Of a DNA stretch of 64,000 bases, positions 60,780 to 64,000 are shown piece after piece. The position numbers were made by a program, and so were the translations under genes. The stretch's first letter is position 1. Each line of letters begins with the position of its first letter. Where the stretch lies: NCBI GenBank assembly GCA_023213395.1, contig CM041465.1, forward strand, positions 125,619,741-125,683,740. Reading direction: 5' to 3'. The notes under the pieces were generated by a model that made no database searches, was not told the origin of the DNA, and was given only the letters and a program-made list of their open reading frames with translations. The stretch is from Cycas panzhihuaensis. Its lineage: Eukaryota > Cycadophyta.

Positions 60780-61230
60780 TCTGCCTCCCTTTAGCCGTGA
60801 CCAGTCTCAGTAACTCCTCCGGGTATTCCTCTTTCCAAACTTTTGTTCTTTTATTTGACACAGCCCAGTTTGCCAGCCAATCTGCTACCAAATTCCCTTC
60901 CCTGAAAGTATGCTAAATCTGTACACCAACTTTAGATCTCAACATATCTTGAACATCCCTTAAAATATCTACATTGTCCCATCCATGGTCTGCTTCCCCC
61001 TTCAAACATTTAATCACATACATTGAATCTCCCTCTATGACCACCTTTTGAGAATCCTCCTCTTCCATCAGAGTTATCGCTCTCAGCATCGCCCATACCT
61101 CAGCCTTCTGGTTCGTTTGAACTCCTAAAAACTCCGCAAAAGCCCATCTCAAATTACCACCGTGATCCCTACATAGACCACCCCCACCCGCCTCTCCGAG
61201 GTTACCCTTGGCCGCTCCATCAAAGTTCAC
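60780..61230 (-). pseudogene. RNase H domain of LINE ORF2
   Basis: The frame reads NFDGAAKGNLGEAGGGGLCR (first aspartate), TNQKAEVWAMLRAITL (glutamate) and VVIEGDSMYVIKCL (second aspartate), ending after a stop with REGNLVADWLAN (fourth acidic position, V-A-D). It is the extra RNase H found at the C-terminus of many plant L1 ORF2 proteins. Open for 105 codons (61230-60913) and essentially complete apart from one stop near 60913 and its shifted connection to the upstream zf-RVT part. Confidence 0.9.
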
Positions 61231-61293
61231 TTTTCCCCAAAGAATATCTGGAGGATGCCAACTAACATCCTTGCATCTCTCCCTAGCCCCCCT

Positions 61294-61857
61294 CTAGGGG
61301 ATAATTCCCCACTCTTTTATGACACCTTCCCCCCTCTTTGGTATCCTATCCCCTTTAGGCAAAACCAACATTTCTATAATGCCCTTTCTTATCTCCACTA
61401 GTATGGTCTGGCAATCCTTCTCCTTACCCTCGAAAATCTTCCTATTTCGTTCTTTCCAGATATACCAAGAGCCTATCGGAAGGATCATCTTCCAGAGTTT
61501 GATAAGGGTTTTGCTTTTAAAAGGGGGGATCCAAGCAGTCCAATGATCTTTAAGGGATTTTGATGAAACCCAGGCTATCCCTAACCCAGACCAAAAGTTA
61601 CTCCAAATACACACCGAATAGGGGCAATGAATGCTTAGGTGATCCAGGGTTTCATCTTCCCTCTTGCAAAGAGCACACCTACTAGCCAAATGAATGCCCC
61701 TTTTCGATAGGTTATACAGAGTAAGTAATTTATTTTGGAGGCATAACCACCAAAAAGCAGCTATTTTTGGAAGGATTCCTAACTTCCAGACCCCAGCTAG
61801 GAAATCATTCCTATCCCATCCCTCCCTGCTCATCCTCAGATTATAACTAGCTTTCAC
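61294..61857 (-). pseudogene. zf-RVT region of LINE ORF2
   Basis: An open frame of 187 codons contains KLGILPKIAAFWWLCLQNKL, then SRCALCKREDETLDHLSIHC, the C-x2-C...H-x4-H-x4-C-type zinc motif, and SFWSGLGIAW-like text. This is the zf-RVT domain typical of plant LINE and RT-like proteins. Stops near 61870-61920 separate it from the RT part and a stop at 61294 from the RNase H. Confidence 0.88.
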
Positions 61858-61918
61858 CGAGTATGAGCTCGAAGACGAGGGGGGCCAAAGGTGTCCGCAT
61901 GCACCTCTTTAGAATATA

Positions 61919-63690
61919 CTAGTTCCCTAAGATCTCCTTCACTCTTTGAGTTTCCTCCTCAAGGCCAAGCAGATCCTTAAAAGATCTCCATCTCCTCTCC
62001 TTACCTTGCCCTACCCAGTAATCTTTGACGAACGAGCCGTAGTGGTTTACACATTCCCTCTTCATGTTACCAGTGTTGGGCAACTCCTCTAATTTAGAGT
62101 AACCACACCATCTATCTTCCCAAAACTTAATGCTTTCACCATCCCCCACTTTCCATCTCATACCTTCGCAGAGGAGGGACCTCGCAGACCTGATGGCCCT
62201 CCATACCGGGAGCCATCAATGCAATGCCCCTCCTCCAACAAAAAATGGTTGTCCCCCAAGTACTTCCTTGCAATAATTCTCCCCCAGATCACTCCAGCTT
62301 CTTTAATGAGTCTCCACCCCATCTTTGCTAAGAGGGCTTCATTAAAAAAGCCCAGCCTTCTTACGCTAAGACCCCCTGCCCACCTTAGCTTACAGACCCT
62401 CTCCCAAGACACTAGGTGAATTCTCCTTTTTTCTTCGGCACTTGACCATAGAAATCTCTTCATGATTCCCTCCAGAGTGGAGATAACCTTGCTTGGCATC
62501 TTAAAAACCATCATCTGATAGACCAGGATACTCTGTAAGGAAGCCACCATAAGTTGAATTTTCCTGGCCCAACTAAGAAGAGCCCCTTTCCAACCCACTA
62601 GCTTCTTGTTGAATCTGCTCATGATTAGATCCCACATATTCTTCCTCATCTTACCCACAAAAAGAGGCATGCCAAGATAAGAACTAGGGAAGGAGCCCCT
62701 GGCCATCTCAAAAATCCTACTTATTCTTCTTTGCTGACCCTCCGGAGTGTTGATAAAAAAAGCTGAGCTTTTATCCAAATTGATTTTCTGATTTGTAGCC
62801 TTTTCATACACCTGAAGGCCCATTTTTAAAGCCCTAGCCTCCTCTAGGGAAGCCTTGCATAAGAAAATGTTATCACCTATAAATTGATGGAGCACAATAT
62901 TTTCTAGGTTAGAGGTAGCTCTCAAACCAGAAAGCCTCCCTAATCGCTGGGCCTCCAAAGTAGCCCTACCTAGCATTTTGGCCATGATAATGAATAAGAA
63001 GGGGGAGAGGGGGTCACCTTGCCTTAAACCCCTTGACCCTTTAAAGAAAGGAGTCGACCTGCTATTTATCAATACCGAAAAAGAAACTCTAGATATACAT
63101 CATCTCATCCAATCTCTCCAAACCTCCCCGAAGCCAAACGCCTCGAGACATTCCAGCAGATAATCCCAAGCCACCCTATCATAGGCTTTAGACATATCTA
63201 TTTTAATTATCATGCCCGCATCCTTGCGATGGAGTGTTGAATGCAGGGTTTCGTGTACAATAATAATACCGTCCAAGATTTGTCTGCCTTTCACAAAACC
63301 ATCTTGATTTGGAGAAATAACATCTGGTAAGGTCTCCCTTAGACAATTTGCTAACACTTTGGACAATATCTTGTATTTAACATTACACAAGCTAATAGGT
63401 CTGAAGTCTTCTATGACTTCTACTCCCTCCTTCTTTAGAATCAAGGCCAAGAAGGTAGCCTACCACTCCTTCAAAATTGTCCGTCTTAAGCAAAATTCAT
63501 TAAGCGCCAACATAAGGTCATCCTTGATTATCTCCCAGTATTCTTGGAAAAATCCTGGAGGGAATCCATCCAGCCTTGAAGCCTTATCCCTACCCATCTT
63601 AAATACAGCCTTCTCCACCTCCTCTTGAGTAAAGGGATCTGTCAGTTTTTTGTTAAGGGCCTCCGTGATTACACTCGAGATATATTGCAA
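61919..63690 (-). pseudogene. Reverse transcriptase of LINE ORF2
   Basis: RT is read in three pieces: 63690-63460 (SRLDGFPPGFFQEYWEIIKD), 63450-63100 (FRPISLCNVKYKILSKVLAN; NQDGFVKGRQILDGI; IKIDMSKAYDRVAW, first catalytic Asp), and 63072-62158 (GLRQGDPLSPFLF; then HQFIGDNIFLC where FADD is expected; GLQVYEKATNQKINLDKS; YLGMPLF). A stop sits at 63457-63459 and a TGA replaces an expected Trp near 63090. A frameshift near 62160 leads into RWKVGDGESIKFWEDRWCG (62161-61919). The catalytic box has Gly for the first Asp, so the enzyme is inactive even apart from the breaks. Confidence 0.92.
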
Positions 63691-63699
63691 GAGAGTCGC

Positions 63700-64000
63700 C
63701 TAAGGGCGTGTTCCCCGGCACTGCCTGTATAGCTCCTTGAAGTAATCCATCGCAATACCACTAATCTGATCCTTAGCCTCGTACACCCCCCTATTCCTGC
63801 TATGAATTTTAGTGATCTTGTTATGGGCCCTATGTCTCAAAGTAGATAGGTGGAAGAACTTAGTGTTTCTATCCCCCTCCCTTATCCACTGCTCTATGGA
63901 CTTCTACTTCCAGAAGATTTCCTCCTTCTTCGACACCTCCTCGAGTTTCTTAGAAGTGGAGAGTTCCTTATTGTCCATCTCTTGGGTTCTTCCTTCGATC
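63700..64000 (-). pseudogene. Connection between endonuclease and RT of LINE ORF2 (partial)
   Basis: The minus frame reads VSKKEEIFWK, a stop, KSIEQWIREGDRNTKFFHLS, TLRHRAHNKI and GIAMDYFKELYR. This is the conserved W.QKSR..W...GD.NT.FFH block upstream of plant LINE RT. The stop is TAG at the position of the family's Gln. The endonuclease itself is past the window edge. Confidence 0.88.

Larger units (their letters stand above)
60635..64000 (-). mobile_element. L1-type LINE, 3' part
   Basis: This non-LTR retrotransposon runs in from the right edge and ends in a poly(A) tail at 60635. It has no LTR, and it encodes RT, a zf-RVT domain and a C-terminal RNase H, the plan of plant L1 elements with RNase H. 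Its ORF2 is only lightly damaged, much less than the flanking copia. The endonuclease and 5' end lie beyond 64000. It inserted into element G's integrase. Confidence 0.93.

Overview
The window is transposable-element sequence from a large-genomed seed plant. Every recognisable reading frame belongs to a plant retroelement: Ty3/gypsy of the Tat-like and chromovirus lineages, Ty1/copia, and an L1-type LINE with zf-RVT and RNase H domains. I found no intact host gene, rRNA, tRNA or CRISPR array. The species cannot be named from what is visible. Nearly all element genes are broken by stops, frameshifts and deletions, so they are annotated as pseudogenes.

Positions 1-34106 hold three same-strand (minus) copies of one long Tat-like Ty3/gypsy element, here called A, B and C. 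The order on the minus strand is: a long LTR of about 2.8-3.0 kb, a conserved primer-binding site, gag, protease, RT, RNase H and integrase. Copy C then carries a plant-mobile-domain-like ORF in the opposite orientation and a second, stand-alone RNase H before the next LTR. Copy A (1-5636) is cut by the window edge. Copy B (5637-19565) has lost everything between RT and its antisense ORF remnant. Copy C (19566-34106) is the fullest. The LTR of copy B is split by a plus-strand chromovirus, element D (11281-17655), which has both LTRs, a Met-tRNA primer site, a polypurine tract, a chromodomain remnant and a near-perfect 5-bp target duplication. Copy C's outer LTR lies inside the integrase of an older minus-strand gypsy element, E (34107-35428).

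Positions 35429-41403 are about 6 kb of compound TA/CA/TG/CATA microsatellite that abruptly replaces the upstream half of element E's RT. It is mostly alternating purine-pyrimidine DNA, which explains the long artefactual reading frames on both strands.

From 41404 to about 60 kb the sequence becomes strongly AT-rich. It contains copia gag remnants (46278-46535 and 50280-51225, minus), a 213-bp duplication, a three-unit tandem array with a period of about 398 bp (48062-49261), orphan primer-site-like sequences, a decayed plus-strand gypsy pol with RNase H upstream of RT (element F, 53700-57560, 3' LTR from 57708), and a minus-strand copia pol (element G, about 58090-60634). A minus-strand LINE (60635-64000, continuing past the window) is inserted by its poly(A) end into element G's integrase. 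Long stretches between these contain nothing I recognise.

No functional pathway is encoded. The most interesting points are the antisense plant-mobile-domain ORF plus extra RNase H in the Tat-like family, the conserved exon/intron-like signals inside its LTR, the dated nesting of element D, and the 6-kb microsatellite.
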